Source: Amoebophrya sp. AT5.2 (taxonomy: Eukaryota > Sar > Dinophyceae > Syndiniales > Amoebophryaceae). From it: 25,560 bases of DNA. How positions within the stretch are numbered: the first letter of the stretch is position 1; every line of letters begins with the position of its first letter. The translations under genes were made by a program, and so were the position numbers. Shown piece after piece: positions 1 through 11,546 of this stretch. The notes under the pieces are model-generated. The model was not told the origin of the DNA, ran no database searches, and saw nothing but the letters and a program-made list of their open reading frames with translations. Where the stretch lies: contig RXOD01004232.1 in the NCBI GenBank assembly GCA_005223375.1, forward strand, positions 1 to 25,560. Reading direction: 5' to 3'.

Positions 1-3000
1 CTGCCGCAACTGCGGCAGGGGCAGAAAAGGCAAACGAAGCGCTCGTCCGCGCAATTCGCCTGCGGCAAAACGGGAGTCGCATCGTGCTGGGCCCCTCGCC
101 TGCAAGAGTCGCAGCACAGGCAAACCAGCTCTCTTCGGTAAAACCAGGCGAAAAACGCGCTCCTGCAGTAACGAGACTGCGTAAAACTCTGACGGAAGCC
201 TACGCGAAAGTCGTGATTGGCAGTCCGATGAAAGATCCGGACGAAAAAACGGGAATCGAGCGCGTCTTCCGCGCACTGGTGGAAGTACGTGACGCCGGCC
301 CCGAGATGGCAGGGAAGCTCGCGCCGGCTCGCGCAGATGGTCGCGTTGGATCCGGAGCCGCACGGGACGAAGAGGAGGGTGTGCTCTGGGTTCGTTCGGA
401 GTGGCTGCTCGCGGGGAATGCGCCAGCTGACGCAACCAGCGGGAGCGAGCAACCGCAACCCTCTACTACCACGACCTCGACCGCAAGTGGTCGGCTTCAA
501 CATCGGCTTAGTAAGGTCTCCGTCCGCATGCCGGAGACTGCTGTTTTGCCGTGGTTTGGTTCCATACCCGACCCGAGTGCCGCTTTTCTGCGAGCAGAGC
601 ACGGAAAAACCTATTTTGCTTTCTGGACCCAAACACCAGTCGCACTTGCGGGGACGAGCTCGAGACATCTTGCAGTTGCGCGAGGTGCTGCTGGTGGCAC
701 GATCACACACACTTTCTCCGCCAATGCGCAATACGTACACCAGCTCCACCAGGCCGCGACCACCCGTGGTTCCGTCGCACTGCTGTTAGCCTCTTCGGGC
801 ATCAACGTCGTGTCAAACGACGGTGAAGCCGCAAGAAGCGGTGGCACTCTCCACGACAGGTCCTCGTCTACGTCTACGACGTTCGCCTCCCGCGCTACGC
901 GCGTCGCCATGGGCCAGGGGAAAACTTCCGTCATGACGCCGCTACTGCTGAAAATCATTGCCAACGCGCACAAACTTCCTATCGTCGTCTTTGCGGACCC
1001 GCTGTACTCCACAGCATCCCGCGATCTGCAGGAGTCTTTATCCGCGTTCGACATGCGCGTACTGCCGCTACGATTTACCCTGGCGTCGACGAACACGCTG
1101 CCGAAGCTGCTCACGTTGCGAAAGCAACTAGAAGACGCAGCCGAGAGCGGGAACGCTGCTTTCGCGACCAAGGCAAAGGTACTCCAGGGTATCTACGCGG
1201 CGGGGGAGAAGGCGTGGGAAGACCTGCGGGAGATGGAGTCACGCGATCTACTCTTGTCTTTTTCCGTGCCTCAAGCTCAAGGCGCAGGCACGGGCATTAC
1301 GCGCCGCAGCGACCTCGAGGCGCAGGAAAGCGCAGGTGCCAGCTGGATTCGCTACACCGACACGGTGCAGTGCCTGCACCAGCTCCGCCTGCGGTACCGG
1401 AAAATATCGGCGGACGAGTTCGTAGAAGCCACTGTCGATCCGGAAGATGCAAACCTCCGCAACGAATCCGAACGGCAGAGAGGCCTGCATTTGGAGGAGC
1501 TGTTCGAGGAGCTTTCAACCGCGACGAACGCGGAGGGGCGCGATGCGACCGTGTTTATTCCTGAGAGTGGAAAGAGTGTGCCCAAGCTCATGCAGCTCGG
1601 CTCGCCGTACCCCTGCGACAAGTTCTACGTCGAGCAAATGGACGAGCAGCACGAGGGTGATGAAGGTCAACGTCAAACCGCTTCTGCTGCGAACGCGGAC
1701 TTGGATCCGGCGACGCAGCAGAGACAGCAGCAGGAACACATCAAGTACAAGATCCCCGCAGCAGACGCGGATCGCATGCTCGAGACCGCGTGGAGGGCCG
1801 CGCTGCTGGAAAAGAAGGCGGAAGTGTACAACCAGCTGCGCACGCTCATTGAACGGAAAGCGGCCGTGTTGTGCGACGAGGGCGACAACATTTTGCACTC
1901 GCGGAAGCAGCTGAATTACCCACTGGGAGAGCCGCTGTCGATTAGCGCAGACGGCATCGAGATCGCGACGTTTATCCTGCACGAAGTGCTCGTGAATCTC
2001 GCGCAACCCTCGTCCAGTGTCGGAACCTCACCACCACCAGAGAGTGAGGAGGAGGAGGTGGACAGCAAGAAGCTGCTGCTCGATGAAGTGATTGCGAATT
2101 CGCAAACGAAAATCGACAGGACCTACTTGCTGAAGCAAGTGCTGTTGCCCTTGCCGGATATTTTGTGTGAGGAGATTCGGAGGGCGTTTCGCGATTCGCC
2201 GGGGGCGCTCCGCAGCGACATTTTGAATGAATCGACGGACCAAAACTTCAAAATCGGCTGTTCGAAGTACCTGCGGCACGCGATCGAAAACGAGCAGTCG
2301 AAGGGCGCTGCCGCGAGTGGCAATGCTGGAGATGACGCCTCCATCGATGGTGCAGACGCAGAAGTAGAAGCAGCAGGATCTCCTCCCGGATCAGATCAGG
2401 ACCAGGAGCAAGGACCGCCACCGGGGGAAGACCCCAGCGAAGACCAAGACGCAGGCGAAACCTCCATCCCCGAGCAGACGACCGGCGCCGTCGCCGCGCG
2501 TCCTGAGTACGAAATCATGAAAGACAGTGCCGCAGGCTTCTACCGCGCTCTTTCAACAGTCAACGTGCACGACATCCGCTGGAAACGCCTGCAAGACCAG
2601 CTCTCCGTGGCGAAAACCTACATCCATCCAATGATCCTCGACGCGTTCGAGAAGGAAGTAGGCAAGGAATTTGGGTGGAGCATCGAAGACCAAGAGCTGG
2701 AGGCCTCAGTCCCATACAAAGCAGTGAATCAGCCGGCGGAAATGAAGGGGGAAGTGTCCCTGATCAAAGACCCCTGGGAGTGCGTGGTGAAGACTGTGAT
2801 GACGAAATTGGCGACGCCGTTTTGGTTGGAGGTATTTTCCAACGCTAGAGGGCCGAACACGTACGGGCGTGCGTTTAGGCAGGCGAAGCGACTGCTAGTC
2901 TTGTTGATGCGGCAAGTACTGGATGTCTCTGTAGCGCCTACAGTCACATCCAGTACTCGCCGCATCAACAGCGCTACACCTGATGCGACGAGCGCAACAG

Positions 3001-4239
3001 CTGCTACTTCAATAAAGACTTTTCGCTTGAAGCTGAAGCCGGACAACGAAGCGTTTCCTACAGCTCCGCACACAATGTTGAACTTCTCGTACAAGTACGG
3101 CAGTCGCGCCCTCCAGAAATTCTTCTTCGCGAAAATTCTCAAAGAGGAGCTCGGACTCGGCAACGAAAGCCGCGAGGATGGCGAGGATGGTGGGACTTCT
3201 GCCGCGACTACGAGTCCGGAGGGGAAACTTCTAGCGGCACAGATTGCGCACCACATGCGCCAGGAGATGGAGGAGGAGGACGGTGGTGATGGAGACGAGG
3301 ACACAACTACAACGATTGCCGGGGGAGACGAAACGCAGCAGCACGACGCCAGCGGCATTCCCCCGAGCCTGGTCGCGAAATTTGCGCGCTTCATCCGTAG
3401 CTTGCAGGTTCATCAGAAGACCTCGCGCCGCATTTGTTTTCTCCAACTGATGCTGTGGTACCAGATGCAGCTCGTGTTCCCCAACACGAAGCACATCAAG
3501 CGCTACACCGGCCAGGTGACGTCCGGCCCCATGGAGCTCGTCTTTGCCGGCAGTGAATCGTTCGCGTGGAGTGGCACGAACAACGGGCGCCTGACCTGGC
3601 AAGCGCGGCTGCAGCCGCCGCTCACGAAAACGGAGGACGTCGCCTTCGTGCACGAGTCGGACACCGACCCTGCGGAGAACACGCGGCAGCAGCTGCTGAA
3701 CGACCCGAAAACAGCAATCATCATCGCCCCGGCAAAAGCGTTGGCTGACGGAAGCAGGGGCTTCGAAAACCCCATTGACCACCTGTACGGGGGCGACGGC
3801 GCCGCGGATGACTTCTACTCTCTGCTGCGAAAACAATCCGGGGCATCGAGTGTACGCGTGTCTGCGTTCATCGACGTTGGGGCACATTTCAAGGGGGAGG
3901 ACAAGCGACTGGTTGCGTGTGGGATGCTCTACTACGTACATTTTGAGGAGAACGCGCGCCAATACATCAGCTTCTGGGAAGACGCTGACGACGAGATAAC
4001 CACGATCTTGATGTACAACTACGCGGAGTTGTTCGCGAGCGCAAAGTGGGGTTCCGCGGTGGCGACAGTGCGCAGCGACGCGGCTACAGCTACTCCACAG
4101 CACCCCTCCGCCGTCGCTGCGCACTGTCAAGAGCGCGTGCGGGTAACCTCTCCCACCCGGCTTGTGAACGGCAAGCACGAGAGCTTCCTCAGAGCCTCCA
4201 AGGAGCAAAACCTGGATGATCTTATGGTGGGACCAGGTG
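1..4239 (+). CDS. Giant DUF3638/DUF3645-type P-loop ATPase, exon 1 (5' partial)
   Basis: The frame is open from the window edge (first full codon at position 3), so the true start lies upstream; the GTG at 84 is only an internal valine. Motifs seen in order: P-loop GQGKTSV (912-932), Walker-B-like DEGD within AAVLCDEGDNILHSRKQLNY (1863-1922), a DUF3645-like VPYKAVNQP block (about 2709-2735), WSGTNNGRL (3567-3593) and FIDVGAHFKG (3867-3896). This order matches the DUF3638 family as I know it (MGEGKSSV, DESDEILH, GFSGTN, IDAGA). The function of those proteins is not established; they look like SF2-helicase-related ATPases. The final family motifs lie in exon 2, so the frame must be spliced. Without splicing it would end at a TGA at 4260-4262. 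Acidic and Ser/Thr-rich linkers (about 2330-2500, 3170-3330) separate the conserved blocks. Confidence is high for family and coding status, moderate for the exact exon end (4239 by GT-AG, or 4220-4222 by precise element excision). Confidence 0.85.
2902..2970. repeat. Long near-perfect hairpin inside the coding frame
   Basis: Arms 2902-2926 and 2946-2970 are reverse complements at 24 of 25 bases. The 19-nt centre contains a second inverted pair, CTGTAG (2929-2934) and CTACAG (2938-2943), around a 3-nt loop, with a 2-nt mismatch between the two stems. The frame of the giant ATPase reads through it without a stop, and the segment is followed by a Ser/Thr/Ala-rich stretch. It is too long for chance and resembles a small MITE-like insertion or a templated inverted duplication. 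Confidence 0.85.
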
Positions 4240-4712
4240 GTAAGTGCCTAAGTGGTAAGTGAAATTTTTTGGGGGCTCTTGTTTGGGGTCCCCTTTGTCA
4301 CTGTTTGGTGGTCCTATAGTAGATGTCTGCAGGAGGAGCACAGGGGGCTTCATTTCGCGGTGCTTGGCAAAATTGGCTTTGGCACTCTTGCAGCCTACGG
4401 CTGACAACCAATCGCCACCCTAGGCGCCCTCTTTTGCCCTGCTTTCCGGTCGTCCTCTCACCATTTCCCTGGGCCTGGCTTTCCCCTACCACTTCCATCT
4501 CCTCCTCGGCGGCTATCTTCAGCGAGGGACCCGCCTCCTCTGCCCCCCACAATGGGGCATCTCTGAAACTGCCCCAGACCCCTTCGCGCCCCAGACACCC
4601 TTCAGAGCGCCTTGATCGGCAGTCGCCAGCGCTAGGGGAACTCGCCATCGCCAAGTGGGGACCCATCACCTAGCACTTACCAGGTACCCACTTACCATCT
4701 GGTCCGGTCATA
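4223..4712 (+). mobile_element. Introner-like element with terminal inverted repeats, forming the intron
   Basis: The ends form an imperfect terminal inverted repeat, 4223-4261 against 4674-4712, identical at 31 of 39 bases. Shared blocks are TATG, GGACCAG, and two copies of TGGTAAGTG on the left mirrored as two CACTTACCA on the right. The flanks give GATCT on the left and GATTT on the right, a possible 5-bp target-site duplication with one mismatch. The interior encodes no recognisable transposase, so it would be non-autonomous. Unlike the AT-rich intergenic DNA and the second intron of this window, it is GC-rich, with a pyrimidine-rich stretch at about 4425-4507. Removing the element plus one flank copy (495 nt) keeps frame and yields LDD-LKPKLFTWFDQ. 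Introners built like this are known from Amoebophrya and other aquatic protists; membership of such a family here is inference. Confidence 0.75.
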
Positions 4713-4713
4713 G
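4240..4713 (+). other. Intron, GT-AG interpretation
   Basis: A consensus donor GTAAGT begins at 4240 and a second copy at 4255. The acceptor CATAG ends at 4713, and another AG ends at 4683. All four donor/acceptor combinations keep the reading frame, because the spacings are multiples of three. The first pair removes 474 nt and joins as VGPG-D-LKPKLF. The donors lie inside the element's terminal repeat, so the same element inserted in either orientation would supply a donor. There is no pyrimidine tract directly before the acceptor, so non-canonical excision at the element ends is a serious alternative. Confidence 0.6.
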
Positions 4714-7700
4714 ATTTGAAGCCCAAGCTCTTCACTTGGTTCGACCAGCCGCGCACGTTTGGATCCGACGTGCCGCGGGACGACGGTAGCATCGCCTTCG
4801 CGACTGTGTCCGAGACCACCGGAAAGGACCAGTTGGCGCAGGGAGTTGCGCGGATGCGGGGCTTCCCGTTCGGCAAGCAGCACATCGCGTTCGTGGTCGA
4901 GGAGCGCACGATGGCGCGTATGAAACAGTTCCGACGGGACTGGTTCTACCCGGTGCATAAATTTGATTGTGTGCGGTTCAGCTTCAGCATAAAAATTGAA
5001 CAGGGTGCTGGGCGGGGGGGAGGGGAAGCGACAGAGTTACGGGAATCGGTTTTGGGCCTAGTTATGGAGGGAGCGCCGGTCGTGGTCCCTTCACAAGGGA
5101 CCGCGGCCCTAAACGGTGAAGAGGCAAGCAGAGGGGCCGGCACGAAATACCAAGTGTACATCCTCACAGCGGAGTTCGACAGGTTGCGGGCAATGAAAGA
5201 TGGCGAGTGGGCAGCGCAACTGGAGCGATACAGCCGGAACACCAAGGTGGAAACAGTGAAGATGGACGCGACCTGTGCTGCTTGCCGGATCGGGGCTGGT
5301 GCACACGGAGATGGCGGAGCGGGTCATCATGGCGGTCCGCGAATGACGAGACCGGCTGGCGCGAACCCGCTCGGAGGTGGTGGCGACCCGTTGACGACGC
5401 TGGTCTCTGTGACCAAAATTTCGGGCATGACCGAAGTTTACGACCGCAAACCTGACACCTTGAGTGACTTCGAACTGCAAGGCCAACACTACTTCGACGG
5501 CGGCGAGGCGAATCTGTCCATGACCGAGCGGCTGAGTAACGAGGAGCCACTCAAAGGCAGAGCTCACGAGTTCTACAGCTCCGCGGCCGTGCCGTCGCTT
5601 GAGGGGCCACTAACGAAACAGGATGTGGTTGCCCACGCGTGGTGGACACAGGAGCGCAGCGAGAAAAAAGCGTACGCGGACGCATTGGTCATGCAAGTGC
5701 GATCGATCGTAAAGCGGCCGCTACAGTTCTGGCGATCGTTCTTGAGCGGCTACAAAATGTTCGCGAAATCGGAGACGGCATTCTTGGGCTCGGTGGGGAA
5801 GCACGAACCACAGACGCGGTTTCGTGAAAACGACTGCGCGGAGGTGGCGGTAGAGGAAATCCCGGGCACTCCTGGAGGGGAGACAGACGCAGAGTCAGAG
5901 AGATCCGGTCGTGGTCCGCAGCGCGGAACTAGTGCTGGTAGTGCTGCAGTCGCGCCAAAAGTATTCATCCGCGGCTACAACGAGGCCTTAGGTCTGTACC
6001 AGGTCGAAACGAGCTCGAAACGCATGTCAACAGCGCCGGATCCGGACGAGAAAGGTCCGGAGGCTTGGATAAAGTACAACCCAGCGGGAGATGCTGCCCA
6101 CATGCGCATGTGGCAGGTGCGGCCGCAAGCCCTCCGCTTGCAGAAGAGATATGTGCAGCCGATGGGAAGCACAGTTAAGACGCGAACACGTACAGCCGGT
6201 GAGTTGCGTTGTACACCACACCACGGCTTCAGTGCTGAGGAGCCGCGTTCGCGATTTGCAAACGGGGACTTGGTGCGGTTAGAGGGTATTGCTGTTGCGT
6301 CGGAAGGTAAAAAATACAACGGGGAAGTGGCACGTGTGGTCCGCCACGACGACGACAGACAATTTTACGTCGTCGAAGTTGTGGGAGCGGAGAGTGCGGT
6401 AGCTGTTGCAGAGGGTATTAACAACGTCGGTCGCCTGCTGCAGCGCAACGTGACGTACGAAAACATGCGGCTGTACATTCATGAAGAGGATGAAAATACT
6501 TCAGCACAATTCGCGTTCTGGTCCTCAACAGTTTCGATCGACGCAGCCACCGATGCGGACGGGCAGCTTTTGAGCAGCGGGGTAGAAGAAGAGCACGAGC
6601 AGCAAAACCGAGAAGCTGCAGCAGCAGCGTCCTTCAGCAGCCACAGGCCCAAGACCCCAAACGCATCTTCAAGCGGCAATCCAAAGCTTGCACCAACTCC
6701 ATCCCCTTCTGCTTTCCCGACCGCCCGCGCCCTCTCGCACAAAATCGCGCACGACGTTTTGGTACGCGATCGCGACCTCGATTTCGTCGCGCAGACATTC
6801 CACGCGGCCGCAAGAGACCTGCTCCTCACGGTCGAAGACGGTAGCCTGTGGAAGCAGATGGGTACCGTGCAGGAACTGAGCGACCCGGTTGTGATGGTAG
6901 ACGTTTTCGCAGCGCGCATGATGCGAGAGGTGCGGTGGCGCTTCACGCACATTCTGTCCCCCGAACTACTGGACGCCTTGGAGGCAGCGCTAAAAGTCGT
7001 AGTGACTCGAGCGAGCATCTATGCGGGCACGAAGTTTCGCGGACTGCCGGAAAGGATGATGGCCGCGAGCAGTATGAGCAAGAACGCAGCATCTGGCGGC
7101 GACCCCGATCCCGATGGAGGCGCGAGCAGCAACGGCGCGGAAGTACAACTGCAGCTCGAAGTGCAGCTGGAGCAGGAGGCACTAAGAGAGAGCAACGTGG
7201 AGCGGTTTTCGATCTCGGACCAAGCGCCGTCGGAGATGACGCAGGACAGCGGATGGGGGCTGCCACCACTTTTACCCCGCGAAACAGACTTCTTGAAAGT
7301 CGTGCCCAGAACCTCGACGTTGTTCAAGAATGAAAAAGAAGATGTTTTCGTGCCGTGGTTTACAGGTCACGTGCGAGTCGAGATGCAAAATTTGGAGCGG
7401 AAGGCGGAGGCCATGAAGCCCTTTCTCGATTTGCTGAGGGAGGTGTCGACAAGTGAAAAATGCCACGCGCTGCTGGGAGCGTGGGCGCCGTCTGTGTCAG
7501 ATGACCAGGCTAAGCCTTCGATTACGACAAAAGAGGAGGCCGCGAGATTGTCCTTTGTGGAAGCCACGTCGAGATGGCGCCGCTGGTCACGCCGGTGCCA
7601 CCCTGACAAAATTCCGCGTGATCTCGACGCGGGGAGCGCTGAGGGATTGCGGGAACTGAGCAAGGAATTCGGGGGACTGTGGAACGATTACAAACGTGTG

Positions 7701-10700
7701 CAGCAAGAGATCGAAAGAGACGAAACGAAATCCCGCACAACGCCGGTGGGCGTGCGCATTTCCAAGTACCTTCAGTCCGCTACCCTGATGCAGACACCGC
7801 GCCGCCTGCAGGAACTGTTGCACGCATTCTCCCACCGTCAACGCGTGAACAAATGGCAGCAAAGTCGCGACGCCGTAAATGCTCGGATTGGCGACCGCGA
7901 ACAACGCAACCGACATGATCTTGCGGGACCAGCTGCAGCCGGTGCAGCCGAAGCCGGATCGTGCTGGACTTGTTCCGCCCACGCTCATCTCTCATCGTCG
8001 GCAACAGCAATTCACGGCGCCGACGGGTTGGAGCTCGTTTTCCGCCAACCGATTTGGTTCAGCGCGGACGCCGCGCGACCGTGGAAGGCGCCAGAATACT
8101 TCCTGGGCGCGTATGAAACGCCGTTAAACAAGGTGCTGTTAGTCCGCGAGAACGTGGTAAAGCCGATTCTATTCGAACTCTCGCTAGAAATCGACGCGCA
8201 GCTCGACTATCCGGTTGTCGTAAACGAGAACAAAAAGCAGGGGTCGGGCGCGGGTGCTGGGCCAGTGGAGCTGAAAGAATTGGAAGCGGAAGTACAAGAA
8301 TTTTACGATACCTTCCGAAACACCGTTTTGTTATCCGACGAATTCCTGCTAGGAGAAGGTGTTCCTGCTGGATCTGCAGCTTCAGCAGGTGGAGCATCCG
8401 ATGACTGGGACGGCCACGGCTCGGCCTTGCGGTACGCTTTGGAGTCCAGCTTTCACCGTCATATACTGTGCGCTTTGAACACGCCCGCGTGCCAGAGGGC
8501 CAATCCAGCGCTCGCGGAGGAACGTCGGAGAAGACCCGCGGGGGATGCCGGAAATGGAAGAGCGACAGCAGCTGCGAGACCGCGACGCGGGCCTCTAATC
8601 GGCGACGCCTTGGCAATCCGGTTGGCGGATGTAAAATGGCAGAAAAGCAAAGAGCGGGAGGACTACGAAACCTTCGAAGTGGATACGAAGGTCACCGCGA
8701 ACCACAAAGATGACGAGTATAAATTGCTGCGTGCAAAGTTTCGCGAGGAGAACGAAATTCTGAGGCGCGGGCGCCCGTTCGGCAACGCAGTGTGGCCGCT
8801 CATGGGGGCCGACGGTGGTGCCTCTCCCGCCGAAAAAGTGCCCGCCACAAAACCAGGTCCAAATTCTTTCCTGCCGGGGCGCACCAGCACCACTCCTGCT
8901 GGTGCAGCCACTCAGGCAAACACAAATGCCCGGCGCAAAACCTCGAGCGCAGGCGGGGAAAAGGCAGGAGCAGGATCACTGACAACGAGAGTGCGGAAGC
9001 ACGAATACAAGCAACTGTGGCTTCAGTTCGAGGTGTCCATCAGCGACGAAGAGATGGCGCTTCTCCACGACACGAGCGACGGTGAAGCAGAACTGCTTTT
9101 CCGGTTTGCGGCTAAATTGCGCGAGCTACTAGGGTTTGACGACACAGGCAAGGAGAGTAGAATCACGAACCCGCCGAAAGGTGTGGAGCAATGTGAGAAA
9201 GAAACAGAAGCAGGACCACGAGATCGCGCCGGAGTGAAACCGTCGTGTCTCGCTGGTCTCGGGAGGGACGATGCGCCACTGGCCTGGCGACTGCCGCAAG
9301 CGTCCTACGATGCGTTTTCGGGGAGTGTGCTGGAGATCTTTCGCGACAAAGTGAAGTGGAAACCGGCGGCAATGTCCAACTTGGTCGCTTCGTTTCCGCA
9401 TTACTGGTACGTCCGAAGACCGCTTGAAGATGTGCCAGTGCGTGCTGCGGCTACGGGGAATGCGGCTGCTCCTGCTCCTCCTCCGCAAGCTCCCGTAGGC
9501 CCCGGGCGTACCATCGGACGGCTAGACTCCACTCTGATCGACGAGCCCAGTTCGAATGGTACATCCCCTTCTGCCGGAACAGGGACGACCACGACTGCTG
9601 AAGTTGTGAGCGGAGGCTTCCGCCAGCGGGTAGCGGCGAATCGTACCTCTGCTCCATCCACATCCGCATCAACATCAACCACGACAACTGCGCCGCATGT
9701 GGACCTCCCTGGCGCGCCGAGCGTCGAGACCTGGCAAAAGCTGATCCGGGACGAGTTCACACGCACCGAAGAGGACAAAGCCCTATTTACCTCCCACGCG
9801 AGAATGGAGGAAGAAATCGCCACACGGTCCGAAAAGTACCGCCTCGCGTGGACCGATTTGTCCAGGAACCTCGCCAATGCTCAAGAACGCGTGAAGTACG
9901 TGCCACGACTGGTCGGCGTGGCCGGCAACGCGGACTTTCTGAGGGTTCATTCCCTTTTACCGACGCTTCTGGGGCTGGTCCCGGCCACGGCCAGCGAGCC
10001 GGAACGCAAATTAGGGAACGGCTTGGACGTCTTGGTCGAGAACGAAACGCCGCTCGCGCTCCTTGCGCAGCTTTTGTACGACGTGAACGTGAACGAACTG
10101 CCAGAAGTCGCGGCTGCAGAAAATGGGCACCCCGTCTGGAGAGAACAGGATTTGAAAGTGAAACCCGACGAAGGCGAAGCTGCGCTCAGTATAGCGAGAG
10201 CTTCACTTTCCGCAAACCGCGGAAGGCACGGCAACAAACTAACCGCCTGGCTGCGTTGGCAAACGCTGCGGCAGATGGAAATGCGGGAAAGACTGGTTTT
10301 TGTCACCGACATCGAAGCGGCGCGATTCACGTCCCTGCTCGCCGCGTCAAGTCGCGGCCGCGTGGATCAGTGCGCGGGAACAGATTGTGAAGTTGACGAC
10401 GCTGCATCGGGAGCCAAACACGCGTTTCTAAATGCACACTATACGGCCAGTGGGGAGCGCGACACCAACGTTCCCTACTTGTTCCGCGAAATGTGGGTCA
10501 CGACGCCAACGGGCATGCATGCGATAGCCAGTACGAGTGCGAAGTGCTGGTTTCCGCCCATGGGTCCTGCCCTAGCACCGATTGCAACGCGCCCACACCT
10601 TGCACGCGATTCGTATAGACAAAGCAATGCTCCTTCTGACGTGGCGCCTCTGCAGGAGCGGGAGTGGTTGACGCGCGACCGAAACCTGTTTAAATCGCCG

Positions 10701-11546
10701 TGGTGGTCCGATTCCGCGCACGACAGCCGGACGCTGCCGAGGCGGGCAGAAGTTACCTGGGAAGACCTCGACGACCACATGGTTGTGCAGCTCGTCTCCC
10801 AAAGACTTCGCGCGCGCGCAGTGTTGTTTGCCGAGGCTGTCATCGTGCAGCGATCTGCTGGCGGTCTTCACAAAGTAGCGCGCAAGAACGTGAGGACGTT
10901 TACTCCGGACGGACATAGCGCCCTGCAACAGCTGTTGGTCGCTGGGGAGTATCCGCTGGTGGCGGAGACGGTGGAGGCGGAGGCGCGTGGTGCCGCGGCG
11001 GGAGACGGGAGCGCAGCTGGACCTGGCGGAGCCGGAACAGTGCCCGCCGCAGGTGCTCAGGAGGCAGCGGAAGCCGACACCGGAACCACGGGCTCGCCCG
11101 CTGCAGCGGTCGACGCCTCTGACAAGGCTGTCGCGCCACCTACCGCAGCTACACGCACAACAGGAACAGGTACAAGCACAAGTACAACACCAGCATCGCA
11201 CTTCTGTCCTGCCGCTCAGGTCGGATCGGGCGGCCTTTCTGCGTACGCGCGATTTCTGCAGAAACAGCTCATCCATGCGGACGAAACGCATTTGGGGTCG
11301 GACAGCGAGAACTTGGAGACGTTCGCTGGCTTAAGAAAGCTGCGCGAGTGGATCGGACTCACGAAACCGCAAGACGCGCTGTCTCGCGGGGGGACCGGGA
11401 TGGCAGGTCGAGGGTCAAATGCAAATGCCAGGAGCGCACGGGGGGCACATGGTTCGGCCGGGGGTTCATCGTGGGCAAGACCAAGATCGAAGGCAACCGC
11501 AACGGCTCGGGATCTCGTTGTCGCACCGCGTCCGCGTCGTGCATGA
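4714..11546 (+). CDS. Giant DUF3638-type protein, exon 2 with long C-terminal extension
   Basis: Stop TGA at 11544-11546. There is no convincing start: the frame opens inside the intron, and the first family motif follows within a few codons. FDQPRTFGSD (4740-4769) and QGVARMRG (4839-4862) match the last DUF3638 motifs (FDE-HTRGTD, then Q-MRMR-LG), corresponding to SF2 helicase motifs V and VI, so this continues exon 1. The remaining ~2,200 residues are an extension. SH3-like segments lie at about 5960-6160 and 6255-6400 (FANGDLVRLEG, then YNGEVARVV, then FYVVEV). A J-domain-like block lies at about 7453-7710, with HPD at 7599-7607, a basic helix before it and an amphipathic helix after it. 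Other parts are Ala/Gly/Thr/Ser-rich linkers (9430-9690, 10975-11200) and a basic C-terminus ending in PRPRRA. No membrane segment is seen. Coding status and family link are strong; the roles of the extension domains are inference. Confidence 0.85.

Noticed and set aside
2899..2971. Could the coding hairpin be a mini-intron (GT at 2899, AG ending 2971)?
   Set aside because: Removal of 73 nt would break the reading frame, and the uninterrupted frame is open throughout.
3231..4208. Long minus-strand open frame (325 codons) opposite exon 1 of the left gene
   Set aside because: GC-rich coding DNA gives long antisense frames. The plus strand carries recognisable motifs here and the minus translation is Arg/Val/His-rich with no domain.
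4298..4673. Open frames on both strands inside the introner (plus 4323-4673, minus 4298-4669)
   Set aside because: No recognisable domain, Pro/Ser/Arg-rich composition; better explained by the stop-poor GC-rich interior than by a transposase.
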